In this document: piece by piece, positions 9,583 to 19,994 of the stretch
Numbering within the stretch: position 1 is the stretch's first letter
Layout: each line of letters begins with the position of its first letter
Source: Pseudomonadota bacterium
GTDB taxonomy: Bacteria; Pseudomonadota; Gammaproteobacteria; Steroidobacterales; Steroidobacteraceae
DNA length: 48,360 nt
Assembly (NCBI GenBank): GCA_016705325.1
Contig: JADIYJ010000028.1
Location: 1-48,360 of the forward strand
Reading direction: 5' to 3'
The notes under the pieces: model-generated
The model's database searches: none
What the model was told of the DNA's origin: nothing
Seen by the model: the letters and a program-made list of their open reading frames with translations, nothing else
Made by a program: the position numbers and the translations under genes

Positions 9583-11434
9583 TGGTGGTCGTTCGCGTGG
9601 GGCAGGTTGATCTTCGACTTCTGCATGTCCCAGGCCGCCGTCGGGCAGCGCTCGGCGCAGAGTCCGCAATGCACGCAGAGGTCCTCGTCTTTCACCATCA
9701 CCCGACCCGTGTGCTTGAGCGGCGCGGAGACGAAGAGCGGTTCGTGCGGGTGCTTGCGCGGCGCCCTGAGGCGCTGCGAAAGCTCGGCTTCTTCGCCGTT
9801 GCGGGTGATCGTGAGGCAGTCCGTCGGGCAGATGTCGATGCAGGCGTCGCACTCGATGCAGGCCCTGGCCTCGAACACCGTCTGGATGTCGCAGTTGAGG
9901 CAGCGCTCGACTTCCTTCGCCGTCTGCTCGGCGTCGAAACCGAGCTCGACCTCGATGCTGATCTTGAAGCCGCGCTCGACCAGGGCTCACGTGCGGCACG
10001 AGCCGGCGCTCGACCGGGTTGTAGTCGTTCTTGTACGACCACTCGTGCAGGCCCATCTTGCGCGAGGAGAGGTTCATCGTGGGCGGCAGCCGGTTCGTGA
10101 CGGCCTGCCCCATGCAATGATTGTGGATCGAGATCGCGGCCTGGTGGCCGTGCTCGACCGCCCAGATGATGTTCTCGGGGCCGAACGCGGCGTCGCCGCC
10201 GAAGAACACGCCCGGGACGCGTCGACTGGTGCGTCTTCACGTCGACGACCGGCACGTGCCACTGGTCGAACTCGATGCCGAGATCGTTCTCGATCCAGGG
10301 GAATGCGTTCTCCTGCCCGATCGCCAGGATCACGTCGTCCGCGGCGATGAACGTCTCGCCGGTGACGCGCTCGGCCGTGATGCGGCCGCGGCCGTCGAAG
10401 TCGTAGGCCATCTGCTCGAACAGCATGCCCTTGAGCTTGCCGCCCTCGACCACGAACGCCTTGGGCGAGTGGTTGACGACGATCTCGACGTTCTCGGCCT
10501 CGGCGTCCTCGAGTTCCCACTCGGAAGCCTTGAAGAACGCGCGCGGCTTGCGCGCCATGACCTTCACCTGCTTCGCGCCCAGGCGCAGCGACGAGCGGCA
10601 GCAGTCCATGGCCGTGTTGCCGACGCCGATGATCAGCACCTTCTCGCCGATCCTGTCGAGGTGCTTGAACGCGACGGACTCGAGCCACTGGATGCCGATG
10701 TGGATGTTCGCGTCGCCTTCCTGGCGGCCCGGGAGCTTCAACTCCTTGCCCTTCGGCGCGCCGCTGCCGACGAACACGGCATCGAAACCGCCGGTCGCGA
10801 GCAGCTTGCGCATGCTGTCGATGCGCGAGTTGTAGCGGATCTGCGCGCCCATCTGCTCGATGTAGCCGATTTCCTCGGCCAGCACCGTTTCCGGGAGACG
10901 GAACGCCGGGATGTTGGTGCGCATCAGGCCGCCCGGCTTGTCCCACTGCTCGAAGACCACGACTTCGTAGCCGAGCGGCAGCAGGTCGTTGGCGACCGTG
11001 AGCGACGCGGGACCGGCGCCGATGCAGGCCACCTTCCTGCCGTTCTTCTGCGCAGGGATCACCGGCAACCGGGACGAGATGTCGTCCTTGTAGTCGGCGG
11101 CGACGCGCTTCAGGCGGCAGATCGCGACCGGCTTGTCCTCGACCCGCCCGCGCCGGCAGGCCGGCTCGCAGGGGCGGTCGCACACGCGGCCCAGGATGCC
11201 CGGGAACACGTTGGACTCACGGTTGACGATGTAGGCGTCGGAAAACTGCCCGAGTGCGATCAAGCGGATGTACTCGGGGACGTCGGTGTGGGCCGGGCAG
11301 GCCCACTGGCAATCGACCACCCGGTGGAAATAGTCCGGATGGGAGGTATCGGTCGGCGGGACGGTCACGGAGAACCCTGGTTTCCTGAGACGGAACGCGA
11401 CTTTAGCGGTTCTGCGGGGGGGTGCAACACGCAT
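9549..11434 (-). CDS. GltD-like FAD oxidoreductase fused to 2x[4Fe-4S] ferredoxin (KorC-like), frameshifted
   Basis: Order of parts: an N-terminal Fe-S-binding domain (CQWACPAHTDVPEYI, then GRVCDRPCEPACRRG), an FAD-binding Rossmann motif (ACIGAGPASLTVANDL), an NAD(P)-type Rossmann motif (VLIIGVGNTAMDCCRSS), GGDAAFGPENIIWAVEHG for flavin contacts, then two ferredoxin clusters (CIECDACIDICP and CVHCGLCAERCP). Frame changes at about 10215 and 9985 split it. The protein probably moves electrons between NADP(H) and the ferredoxin-type clusters that serve KorAB. As I recall, Thauera/Azoarcus 2-oxoglutarate:NADP+ oxidoreductase pairs KorAB with a similar KorC. The start is uncertain: ATG 11434, or a GTG near 11370 closer to the conserved PPTDTSHPDY. 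Confidence 0.82.
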
Positions 11435-11529
11435 TTCCGTGGGGCCGGCATGCCGCAATGCAGCACCACTTCGGGTCGCTATGCCCCGCGCCCGTTGCGC
11501 AAGCAGGCCGCCGGAGTTTAGCTTCAAAA

Positions 11530-11544
11530 CGTGACCAGGTCACG
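11530..11544. promoter_or_regulatory. Perfect dyad CGTGACC-A-GGTCACG
   Basis: A 15-bp perfect dyad in the divergent gap between the kor operon and the secreted pilin-like gene. Its symmetry and position suit an operator for either side. No matching regulator gene is adjacent. Confidence 0.45.
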
Positions 11545-11654
11545 CCAGGTAGCGATTAAGGCGTATGCCGACCGAACCCCGATCGCGGCTTGATGATCCC
11601 TATTCAACGGGCCGGTCCGTGCAAGCGGTCCCCCGGCTCGGGACGAAGGTGATT

Positions 11655-12107
11655 ATGCGGTCCGGGTGGCTGCTTCTCGCTCTCGTCGCGGCGCTCCACT
11701 TTGGAACCGCGCGGGCAGAAATGGCCCCGCGACCTGCTGGTGTCGGCCTACGTGGCTCCCGTCGCCCGCATCGAGGCGGTCGGCGCTCCCGGCACCAGTC
11801 GTGCTGACGGCCGCGGACCTCGCCGTGGGCTACAAGGACGTGAGCGCGAACTACCGCGTCAGCCTAGCAATGTAGCGCGCGGCTACATGCTGCAGTTCTC
11901 GGCGCGGGCGGGCCTCACGCGGGCGATCGAAGTGCGCGGACTGGGCGCCCCGGTCGAGTTCGGCGCGTTCGGCGCCGAAGTGCCGCAGTTCGGCCGCTCG
12001 CGGCACGCCGACGAACTCGATTCTGCAGTACCGCCTGCACCCTGGCGGCCGACGCCCGGCCCGGCGATGTACACGATGCCCGTGACGCTGGCGGCCACCC
12101 GCTCTGA
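11655..12107 (+). CDS. Secreted pilin-like protein beside the usher operon, frameshifted
   Basis: It starts with a signal peptide, MRSGWLLLALVAALHFGTARA, and continues across frame changes through WPRDLLVSAYVAPVARIEA, VVLTAADLAVGYKDVSA, YRVSSN, RGYMLQFSARAGLTRAIEV and MYTMPVTLAA, with a likely stop at 12105-12107. The beta-rich pattern resembles small periplasmic or pilus-associated proteins found beside spore-coat-U operons. No named family is claimed. It converges on the last gene of the usher operon with a gap of about 16 bases. At least three frame changes occur. A role in pilus assembly is inferred from position only. Confidence 0.55.
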
Positions 12108-12122
12108 CGGGTTCGCGACGAC

Positions 12123-12635
12123 TCAGAACGTGATCGTCAGGACGATCGTGTCGCTGTAGGCGCCCGGCAGCGCGTTCTGCTGCGCAGGGACCGGCCGTAG
12201 ACCGTGTGATTGCCGGTCTGCGAGGTCTGGAACCAGACGAAGTTCGCCGTCCCGGCCACGGTGCCCGTCGAGTTGGTGCCGTCGCCCCAGACCTGTGCCC
12301 GGGCCGCGTCCCGGTACAGGTTGTAGTTCAGCCGGGCCGTCCCGGCATTCATGCGCCGCGAGGCATACGAGCCCGCTCGAGCCGCGGCTGGCGACAGCGT
12401 GTAGTTGATGCTGAAAGGGTCCACCAGATCACGCGCGTGCAGGTGACCGCGACGTTGGCCGACGAGGTCGTCCGGCGTCGCGAGCAGTGGGTCGTAGTCG
12501 CCGAAGCCGACGCCGCTGGTCGAGACCGAGCAGTCCATCGCCGCCCGGGCACGCCTGGACGCGAGGCAGCCCGCGAAGGCCGAGCCAGGCGGCGATCCAG
12601 GCAATTGGCGGCGTGGTCGGTACAAGGCGCGGCAC
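12123..12635 (-). CDS. Spore coat U (SCPU) domain protein, probable tip subunit, frameshifted
   Basis: Its GTG start follows the usher TGA with no gap. It begins with a signal sequence (VPTTPPIAWIAAWLGL), then an SCPU domain: MDCSVSTSGVGFGDYDPL, SYASRRMNAGTARLNYNLY, QVWGDGTNSTGTVAG and the end motif YSDTIVLTITF with a stop at 12123-12125. Two or three frame changes occur. In Csu-type archaic pili a second SCPU protein encoded after the usher commonly acts as the tip adhesin; that role is inferred here from order. The conserved WGDGTN motif is shared with the pilin at 15705. Confidence 0.72.
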
Positions 12636-14944
12636 TCAGTCGGCCAACTCGCGGCAGGCGATTGTACCGAGGTCGGGCACCGGGTCCGTGCCCGCTGGGC
12701 GCGTGAACGTGAATTCGCAGCGCTCGCCGCCAGCCCACTCCGCGACGGCGCGTTGCGTTCCCGCCGCCTCGCCGGGTACACGAGCCCTCCAGGCCCACCG
12801 GACCGTCTCCCCGCGCCGGTGCGCACGCTCGCTCCCGCGGGCACCGCCGTGCCGTCGCCGCGCACCAGGCGCAGCGTGGCCGGGCTAGCGCGCGTCGACG
12901 GGGAACTCGACCAGCGCGCCGCTGCGGTACGCCGGCGTGACCTGCATCACCGGCACGGCCAGCGCGGCGTCCATCGGCAACTGCTTCGGGTCGATGCTGA
13001 TTTCGTTGCGCTCGTACGGCCGCAAGCCGTCGAGCAGGATGCGGCCCTGGCGTCGGTGCGGCCGATCGGCTGGTTTTCGACGTAGACCGTCAGGTTCTCG
13101 TAGTCGGCGACCTTGACGACCGCAAAGCTGCGATCGAGCCGGCGCGCCGGCATGACGCCCGCAGCGGTGATCGCCAGGCCGCCGGACACGTCCGCGCGCC
13201 AGCCGTCGGTATCGTTGCGCCGCGCGTACTGCACGCTCGCCAGGCCCGCGCGACCCTGGTACGAGTAGCCGAGCTGCGCGTCCTCGTTCGACGCCAGCGA
13301 CACCCTGGTAGCCGACGCCCGTGCCGGCCGGCAGGCTCTGCTGCACCGACGCGACGGCGGCGAACTCGTCGCCAGCGGTGGCACCCGTCGACTGCCGCAG
13401 CGAAACCGCCGCCGAGCGCCGGTCGCCGAACGGCATCGTCCAGTTCAGGAAAACGTCGGTCGCCGTGTCCGCGCCGATGCTCTGGCTGACGATCAGGTTG
13501 AGGAAGCCGAGATCGCCGAGCGTGAGCGCGTGGCTCACGCCGATGGTCTCCTGGCGGCGGCTGGTCCCAGAAGCTCTGCAGGCCATAGGCGACCTGCAGG
13601 TTGCCGTAGCGGGCAAAGTCGAGGCCGAAGCCGACGAAGGTGCGCTGCTTCGGCTGGTTTTCCAGTTCGACGGTGCCGAGCTGCGCAGAACGACTCGGAC
13701 GCGAACTGCGTGCGCGCGAACAGGCTCGAGCGCTGGCCGTTGTGCTCGAAGCCGAACCCGGCCAGCCAGCCGATGGCGTCGGCCCCGCCCGCAGCCATCG
13801 TGGCGCTGAGGATGCCGAACTCCCCATCTGCCACGCGCCATTGAGGCCGACCGCCGCCGGTCCGCCGGCCTGCGCTTCCGCATGCGCCTCGGCCGTGACC
13901 TGGTCGCTGAAGCCACGCCGGAACGTCGCCGCGGTCACCAGGTCGCCATACGACATTGCTGGCATAGCCATAGTCCTCGCGCATCGAGCCGAGCTCGAAG
14001 GAATACTCGTTCAGGCCCGCGCGCAGCAATGCGGGTCCGGTGTAGTACGGCTGCGACAGGACCTGCTGCCGGCCGAGCGCGTCGGTGATGACGACCTGCA
14101 TCTGTCCGGCCCCGGTGATGCTCGGCACGTGATCGATCGTGAACGGGCCCGGCGGCACGTCCTGGCTCGCGACCTGCGCGCCATTTACGAACACGTCGAC
14201 CGTGGACGGCACGACCGCCGAGCCGCGCGCCGCCAGCATCGGCGTCGTCACCAGCGTGGGTTGCGTCGCGAAGTTGGTGCCGAACTGGACGCCGCCGAAA
14301 CGCACAGAACGGCCCCACGCGCCCGACGCGCTGATCGTGTCGCCCAAACGCAGCGTCGCCAGGCGCTCGGGCAGGTCGAGCGTCCAGGTCGTCTCAAGCC
14401 GCACGGCGGAGCGGCTGTCGTCGTCGTCGCGGCTCAGCAGCGCATTCGTGCCGACGCCATGCGGCGTGAAGACGCCGGCCTCGACGATGCCACCGAGGCT
14501 CGTGCGTTCCAGAGGCGCTCTCGCCATAAAGGTCGTAGTTCAGGAATCCGCCGAGCGTGGTGTCGCGACGCGCGGCAGGTCAGCAGCGGATGCGGACCTG
14601 ACGGTGGCCAGGGAACGCCTCGGGCGGCAGCGTGACGTCGGCGTGCTGCGTCGTCGCGTCGAAGTTCACGCGCGCTCCCATCTCGACGCCGAGGCGGTAA
14701 TAACGCTCGCCGTTTACCAGCAACGCGCCGCGCGCAGGCCGCTTCAGGCGCAGCGTGGCGAGGTCGGCCGCCCGCAGCAGCAGCGTACCGTCCGCATCGC
14801 GTCGCACCACGAACGTCGTGATTGCCGGTTGTCCATTGACCGTGAACTCAACGACGGACTCGAGGAAGGCGTCCGGGCCTCAGCCGCATGGACCGGCGGG
14901 GCGGCGAGCGCGAGCGAGATGGCGAGCGACAGTGCTGCGCGCAT
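12636..14944 (-). CDS. Outer-membrane fimbrial usher (FimD/PapC type), frameshifted
   Basis: About 770 residues if frames are joined. Signal peptide MRAALSLAISLALAAPPVHA; then segments typical of ushers: LLVNGERYYRLGVEMGARVNF, LRLGDTISASGAWGRSVRFGG, PSTVDVFVNGAQVASQDVPP, GPFTIDHVPSITGAGQMQV, YSFELGSMREDYGY, ELGYSYQGRAGLASVQY-type barrel strands, a plug-like GRTDARA region and the C-terminal CEFTFTRPAGTDPVPDLG. It forms the secretion pore for the pilus subunits. Its ATG lies 7 bases after the chaperone stop, and its TGA abuts the GTG of the SCPU tip gene. Five or more frame changes occur across otherwise full-length sequence, which argues for read errors. Confidence 0.8.
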
Positions 14945-14951
14945 GGCTCAC

Positions 14952-15685
14952 TCAGGCGTCAGGCTCAACTCCGTCGCGAAGTCCCCGTCCTCGGTGGATC
15001 CCTTCACGCGCAGCTGGCGCCAGTGGGCGCTGGTCGCTTGTTCTTGTCGGATTCGATGGCCCAGCTGCGGGACTGGCCCGGCAGCACGTAGTGGGCACCC
15101 TGCTGGTGCAGCCATTGGTCGCCGCCAGGCTGCGGGCTGATCAACAGGTCCAGGACCCGCGTGTGTTCCGACCCGGCATTGAGGGCGGTGACCGCCACCG
15201 CGCCGTCCGGACTGCGTGCCGCCGACCAGTGGACCTGCGGCGCCGTGGGCGCCTGCGCGGCGATGAAGATCGGCAGGCTCATCTGCAGCGCCATGTTCAA
15301 ACCGCTGAAGCCGGGTGCCGCCTGCTGCGGCACTTCGGTCAGGATCAGCCGGTAGCTCAGTTCGCGCGCGGGTCCACCTCGCGCCGCAGCGCGACGCGGA
15401 CCACCTGCGAGCCCTGCGGCGGAATCATGAACACGCCGGTGTTACCAGCACATCGCGGGTTGGCTCGAGCTGGTCACCGGCGCCCGTCTGCTGCCAGAGC
15501 CTGGTTTCAGCCTGCACGACCACCGGTAGATCTTCCTGGTTGCGGATCGTCACCACGCCCGTCGACGCCTGGGCAGCCAGGTCCACGCGTACCGGGGAAA
15601 TGGAGAACGTGCCGGCCATGGCCTGCGCCGCGGGTAGCGCACAGGCCGCCATCGACGCGAGGATGCCAACGAGCAGGTTACGCAC
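14952..15685 (-). CDS. Periplasmic pilus chaperone (PapD/CsuC type), frameshifted
   Basis: GTG start at 15685 preceded by GGTGGAGTGG. A signal peptide ends at AAQAMA, followed by the chaperone N-domain strand TFSISPVRVDLAAQ, VVTIRN, VVVQAETRLWQQ, then PPQGSQVVRVALRR and YRLILTEVP, the last carrying the edge motifs that donate a strand to subunits. The C-domain LPIFIAAQAPTAPQV and LSLTPE end at 14952. Frame changes near 15440, 15370 and 15035. It sits between the major pilin and the usher, the standard order of SCPU-type operons. It would hold pilin subunits in the periplasm and pass them to the usher. Confidence 0.8.
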
Positions 15686-15704
15686 GTTCGCGCCACTCCA
15701 CCGT

Positions 15705-16203
15705 TCAGTAGACGATCGAGGCGACGATCGTGTCGGTGTAGTTGCCGGCGCCGACCGGGCCGGTGTTGGCGGAGGCCTGCAGTCGGCCGGCAACGGTCAG
15801 GTTCGTCGCAGCGGCGAAACCCGTGCCGGTGCCGCCGACGCGGACGGTGCCCGTCGAGCCGTCACCCCAGACGTTCGTATACGTGGTGTCGGTGTACAGG
15901 TTGTAGACGAGCTGGTCCGTTCCGTTCGACATGGTGCGCGCCGCGTAATTCGGCGAAGCACCCTTGCTCAGGTCGACGTTGTAGGCCGTGCCGTTCGTGC
16001 AACGCACGACCACGGTCGACGTCGCGGCGAGGTCGTTGGTGCCGTCGAAGGTGCCGAGTGCCAGCGGGTGCGCGCTGATCACCCAGTTTTTGGCAACCGT
16101 CGCCGTGACGTTGAAACTGGCGGTCTTGGTGGCGGCCTGGGCGCCGCCGGCGATGGCCAGCAGGAGCGCCTGCGGCGATCGGGGCAAAATAAGTCGTACG
16201 CAT
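15705..16203 (-). CDS. Spore coat U (SCPU) domain major pilin subunit, one frameshift in signal
   Basis: The best start is ATG 16203, preceded by GAGGACTATTC. It gives MRTTYFAPIAAG, then one frame change near 16175 leads into ALLLAIAGGAQAATKTASFNV. The mature part contains NVTATVAKNWVISAHPLALG, TVVVRCTNGTAYNVDLSKG, AARTMSNGTDQLVYNLYTD, VWGDGSTGTV and the C-terminal donor-type strand YTDTIVASIVY. This is the first gene of the chaperone-usher operon and probably the shaft pilin. The spacing to the chaperone GTG is 19 bases. Confidence 0.82.
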
Positions 16204-16436
16204 GAATAGTCCTCGAAGTTGATGCAAGTTTCCGGTTCGGCTCACGTCACCGAGCCACCTCGCCCGTGCGGGCTCATGACTCATTCCCTCGTGACGCTTG
16301 CGAATTCAGCCCTGTCCGTGTGTTGTCGTTACTTCAGTCGGAATGGACTGGATTTCGCGTGGCGTGGATTCTCGGCGGCGACTTGACGCGGCAGCCGTGA
16401 CGGACGTCGCGTTTTCACGCCACTCTGGCGCGCCGC
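16204..16436. other. Gap upstream of the usher operon
   Basis: It lies between the stop of the CHAT fusion and the pilin start, so it should carry the pilus operon promoter. No convincing -35/-10 pair, operator or terminator hairpin could be assigned by eye. Confidence 0.4.
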
Positions 16437-19400
16437 TCAATTTTCCGGTGCCGCGGCCGCTATCCGCTGGATTTGCCTTGCAGATTGGCGAGCTGGAATT
16501 CCGGGCTGCCGTAATGCACGTAATCCGCCCAGTCGACCGTGGGGATCGCTTCGAGGCGGCGACGCGCGGTGAGCACGGCGTCCCCGAGCCGGTCGCCGGT
16601 CAGCAGCGACCCATACAGGGACTGCGAGAACGCGAACGCCGAGTCGTCGCCGACCGGCCAGTGCGTGCCGAGAAAGTTCGCGACCCCGCCCGTCAGGAAG
16701 GCTTCGGCGATGCCCGTCATCGTGCGGCGCAGGCCGAACTGACGCGCCGGCGACGCGCTCGCCCTGGTGCGCTTGCGCACGCGCGCTGCTTCGCACGCAT
16801 TGCAGAAGACGAGCGCCGGCAGGTTGCCGAGGCTCGCGAGATCGGCGCCGCGCAGCACTTCCTTGCCGGCGCAGAGCAGGCCACCCTGTTCGGGCTCGCG
16901 CGCATCGAAGAAAGCGTGACCGGCAAAGTGCAGCACGTCGAACGCGCCGGTGCCGAGTGCCGCGACGATGCGCGCCCGGGTCGCATCGCGCCCGGTGAGC
17001 ACATCGAGCGTGACGGACTTGCGGCCGAGCAACTGCTGCAGCGCCTCGCCTTCCGCCGTCGCGCCCGGCAGGTCCAGGGTTGGATCGACGATCAGCAGGA
17101 CGCGCAACGGATCCGATGCGCCGTGGTCGTCACGCCAGCGTGCCACGGAGAGCGCGTCGCTCGCGTAACGACGACTGAGGCCCGCGCCCAGCGCGGGATG
17201 CGTGGCGCCGACGCGCAGCACTTCCCCAGGGCACGCGCGACGCCTCGCGGTCATGCACGATCACCAGCGGCCGCGCCAGCATCGCCTCGAGGCCCTGGCG
17301 TACCGTCGTCGGCAGCAACGTGCGTGCGAGTGCGGTGCCGATGCGGGCCAGGTCGCGCGTCGTCGCCATGCCGGCCTCGAGCGGCTCGATGTGGTGCAGC
17401 AGGTCTGCACGGTGCAGCGTGACGGCACCGCTCAGCACCGCCGCCTTCGCGCCGGCCGTGAGCAGCGACGAACGGCATTCGTACGCGCCGCGTCCGGCAC
17501 CCGTCATCGATACCAGCAGATAGGCGGGATCTCCCGCCACCACGTTACGCGCGGACGGCGTCGCGCGAGCGGGCCTCTGCCGCGGCGCGGTCGGCGGCTG
17601 CGTCGACCTCGTCAATCAGCAGGGCAAGGTCCGTGTCCTGCACCCTGGCCGCAACCCTCCCGGGCAGCGCGCACGAGCGCGGCGTACTTGCGTGAATCGA
17701 TTTCGCAGATCGAGATACGGCGCACGACCTCCTCCGGGTCGGCGTGCTCTACGCCGGCGACGAATCCGCGCAGCTGCTGCTCGAGCGCCATCGGCACGGG
17801 CACGCCGGATCCGGCACCGAAGAGCACGGTCGCGAAGTCCTCGACCTGCGTGCGGGCGAGGGTGCGGACGATGTTCTCGGCGACGAACGCCGTTGCCTCG
17901 GCGCCGAAGTCCGCAAAATCGCCGAGGCCCGCACACAGCACGAACTCGGCGAGCAGCCGGCTGCGCGCCACCGGCAGCATGAAGACCTGCCCGAGTTGCG
18001 CCGCGAACATGCGCCGCAGCGTGAGCTCGCGGATGGCGCCACCGAGTTCGGCGTCGATGGCTGCGGCGGGACCGGAGGGATCGACGTTGTGGAACACGCC
18101 CAGCACCAGCGCGCGCGAGTTGGCGTCGGTGATGCTGCCCCGGACCAGCCGGACTTCGAGCGTGCGTCGGGGCCGCGCCGGGGCGGGTTGTGTCGCGGCA
18201 CCTCGTACAGCGAACGCGCGCTCGAGCACGGCGGGATGCACCGTGCCGTGAAACTCGGGGGAAACGACCGGCTCGAGCAGCCGGCGTCGCGCATCGGGCG
18301 AAAGGTGTTGCCACTTCACCTTGTGCGGGGCCACGCGACGCAACACCGTTTCGCTCACCTGCCGAATCACGGGCACGCGAATGCGCGAGGCCGTCGCTGC
18401 CAGCCGTTGCGTCGAGCCGGTGCGCAGCAGGTCCACCACCGCCGCAATGACGCGCCCGTTGTTCGGCAGGCCACCGTGCTTCTCATCAACGTACCAGGCG
18501 GGTTCACCCGGGCGAACGGCCAGTGCGAGCGGCACCGTGCCGTCGCCCTGCGGCGTCAGGCCGAATTCGAACTCACCGCCGCTCGCCGACAGCGCAGTGA
18601 CGGTGTCCTGCCGCGCCCCCGCGATCATCAGGCAGCGATCGTCGCTGCCCGGCCAGCGTGCGCGCTCGCGCCGTGCGGCCAGCAACCGCTGCGGGTCGGG
18701 TCGCAACGGGTCGTCGGGCCAGGACGTTGCCTCGAACATGTCCGGGCCACCGGCCAGAGTCGGGTCGGGCAGCAGCTCGTGCAGGGCCGGCAGCGTGCGA
18801 AATACGATCCGCGCAAGGTCCTCGGCTGAGTGACGCCGGTCGAGTGCCGCGAGCTTGCGCACCGTCGGATAGACGCCGCGCAGCGCGAGCACCGGCGCAT
18901 AGGAGCCGTGATTCGGAGCGCCCAGCTGCACGACGCGCGTGATGCGTTCGCTGCGCTGACGGCCGAGCGCCAGGCGCGCGACCACGCCTCCCAGGCTGTG
19001 ACCGACCAGCATGACCGGCGCGCCGTCGGCCTCGGCCGCGATGCGCTGGTTGAGCGCGTCGGCGAGCGCGCTCACGCTGGCGCGCCAGTCGTACGGATGC
19101 AGCTGCGCATCGAACCCGGCGATCCGCAGCGACAGTTTCAGCTTCAGCGTGTTGAGCAGCATCGCGCCGAGCGCGACCAGCCGCGAGCCGGCCGGCAAGG
19201 CCAGGCGAGTGAGGTGCCCCGCTGCGATCTCGATCAGGTCGACCCACAGCACGTCGTCGAGCAGCAGTCCGCGCGAGCCGATGCGCGATCCCATCAGTCC
19301 CGGCAGCACGTACACGCGAGCGCCGTCGGCGCGACGCGTTGCGGCAGCGCGACGCGCGAGCGCACTCAGTTCGCGGTAGCCCCTGTCGCCGAAGAGCGCC

Positions 19401-19495
19401 GTGAGCTCGGCGCGGCGCTCGCCCGCAGCGAGCAGGCGCTCGACCTCCTCGTCGTGGAGTCGATGCACCGGCAGCGCAAGGGAGGATCGGCTCAA
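16437..19495 (-). CDS. Alpha/beta-hydrolase - M17-like - CHAT (caspase-like) fusion protein, frameshifted
   Basis: About 1,000 residues when joined. The N-terminal ~430 residues form a lipase/LCAT-like hydrolase: oxyanion-region VYVLPGLMGSRIG, nucleophile elbow VGHSLGGVV, and GDGTVPLAL with a following DEKHGGLPNN supplying acid and His candidates. The middle (~450-620) resembles the N-terminal domain of leucyl aminopeptidases (LVRGSITDANSRALVLGVFH). The C-terminal CHAT domain has the caspase-like dyad: His in LHFAGHAFFD, Cys in VFCNACEAA, then FLGTHWPVGDDSA. Frame changes near 17665, 17570 and 17240 split it, but the protein reads through. The start is uncertain: TTG 19495 gives LSRSSLALPV after the PCu(A)C stop; a TTG/ATG-like start at 19582 would overlap that gene. 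A proteolytically gated lipase is inferred. Confidence 0.72.
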
Positions 19496-19526
19496 GGACG
19501 ACGTCCTTGTCGCTTTCGTGCGCGCG

Positions 19527-19994
19527 TCAGTGCACGGGTGGCGGAGCGGTATCCGGCGCGCGCACCTCGACAACCACGTCAATCCGGCCCGCCTGCTGGA
19601 ACTGCAGCGTCAGCGGAAAGCGCTCGCCGGCGACGAGCGGCCGTGGCAGGTTCATCAGCATGATGTGCGTGCCCTGCGGCACGAGCGCGACCGGCTTGCG
19701 TGCCGGAACGTCGACGCCTGCGGTCGGGCGCATGCGGGCCATGCCCTCCGCCTCCGTCACGACGTGGATCTGCGTCATCGCGGCGCGCGGCGTTGCGGCA
19801 CCGACCAGCCGATCGGCCTGTGATCCGCCGACCAGCGTGAGGTAAACCGCAGCGACGGCCATCCCGGGTGGCGTCGCACGCGCCCACGCGTCGCTTGCGG
19901 TCACGGCCTGCGGCGCAGGCTCGGCTGCGTAAGTCGTCGTGGCTGGACCCAGGAGTGCAAGGGCAAGCAAGGCGAGGGTCGCTCGAGGCTTCAT
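19527..19994 (-). CDS. PCu(A)C-type periplasmic copper chaperone
   Basis: 155 residues with signal peptide MKPRATLALLALALLGPATTTYA. The copper motif H(M)x10Mx21HxM is recognisable: IHVVTEAEGMARMRP supplies the His/Met part and GTHIMLMNL the distal HxM. Such proteins deliver Cu(I) to cytochrome oxidase or buffer periplasmic copper. Its ATG overlaps the oxyR stop in an ATGA, so it is translated with the peroxide regulator. That pairing fits control of copper-driven oxidative stress, by inference. Ends at 19527, 31 bases before the chosen start of the hydrolase-CHAT gene. Confidence 0.88.
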   Translation of the reverse strand: MKPRATLALLALALLGPATTTYAAEPAPQAVTASDAWARATPPGMAVAAVYLTLVGGSQADRLVGAATPRAAMTQIHVVTEAEGMARMRPTAGVDVPARKPVALVPQGTHIMLMNLPRPLVAGERFPLTLQFQQAGRIDVVVEVRAPDTAPPPVH

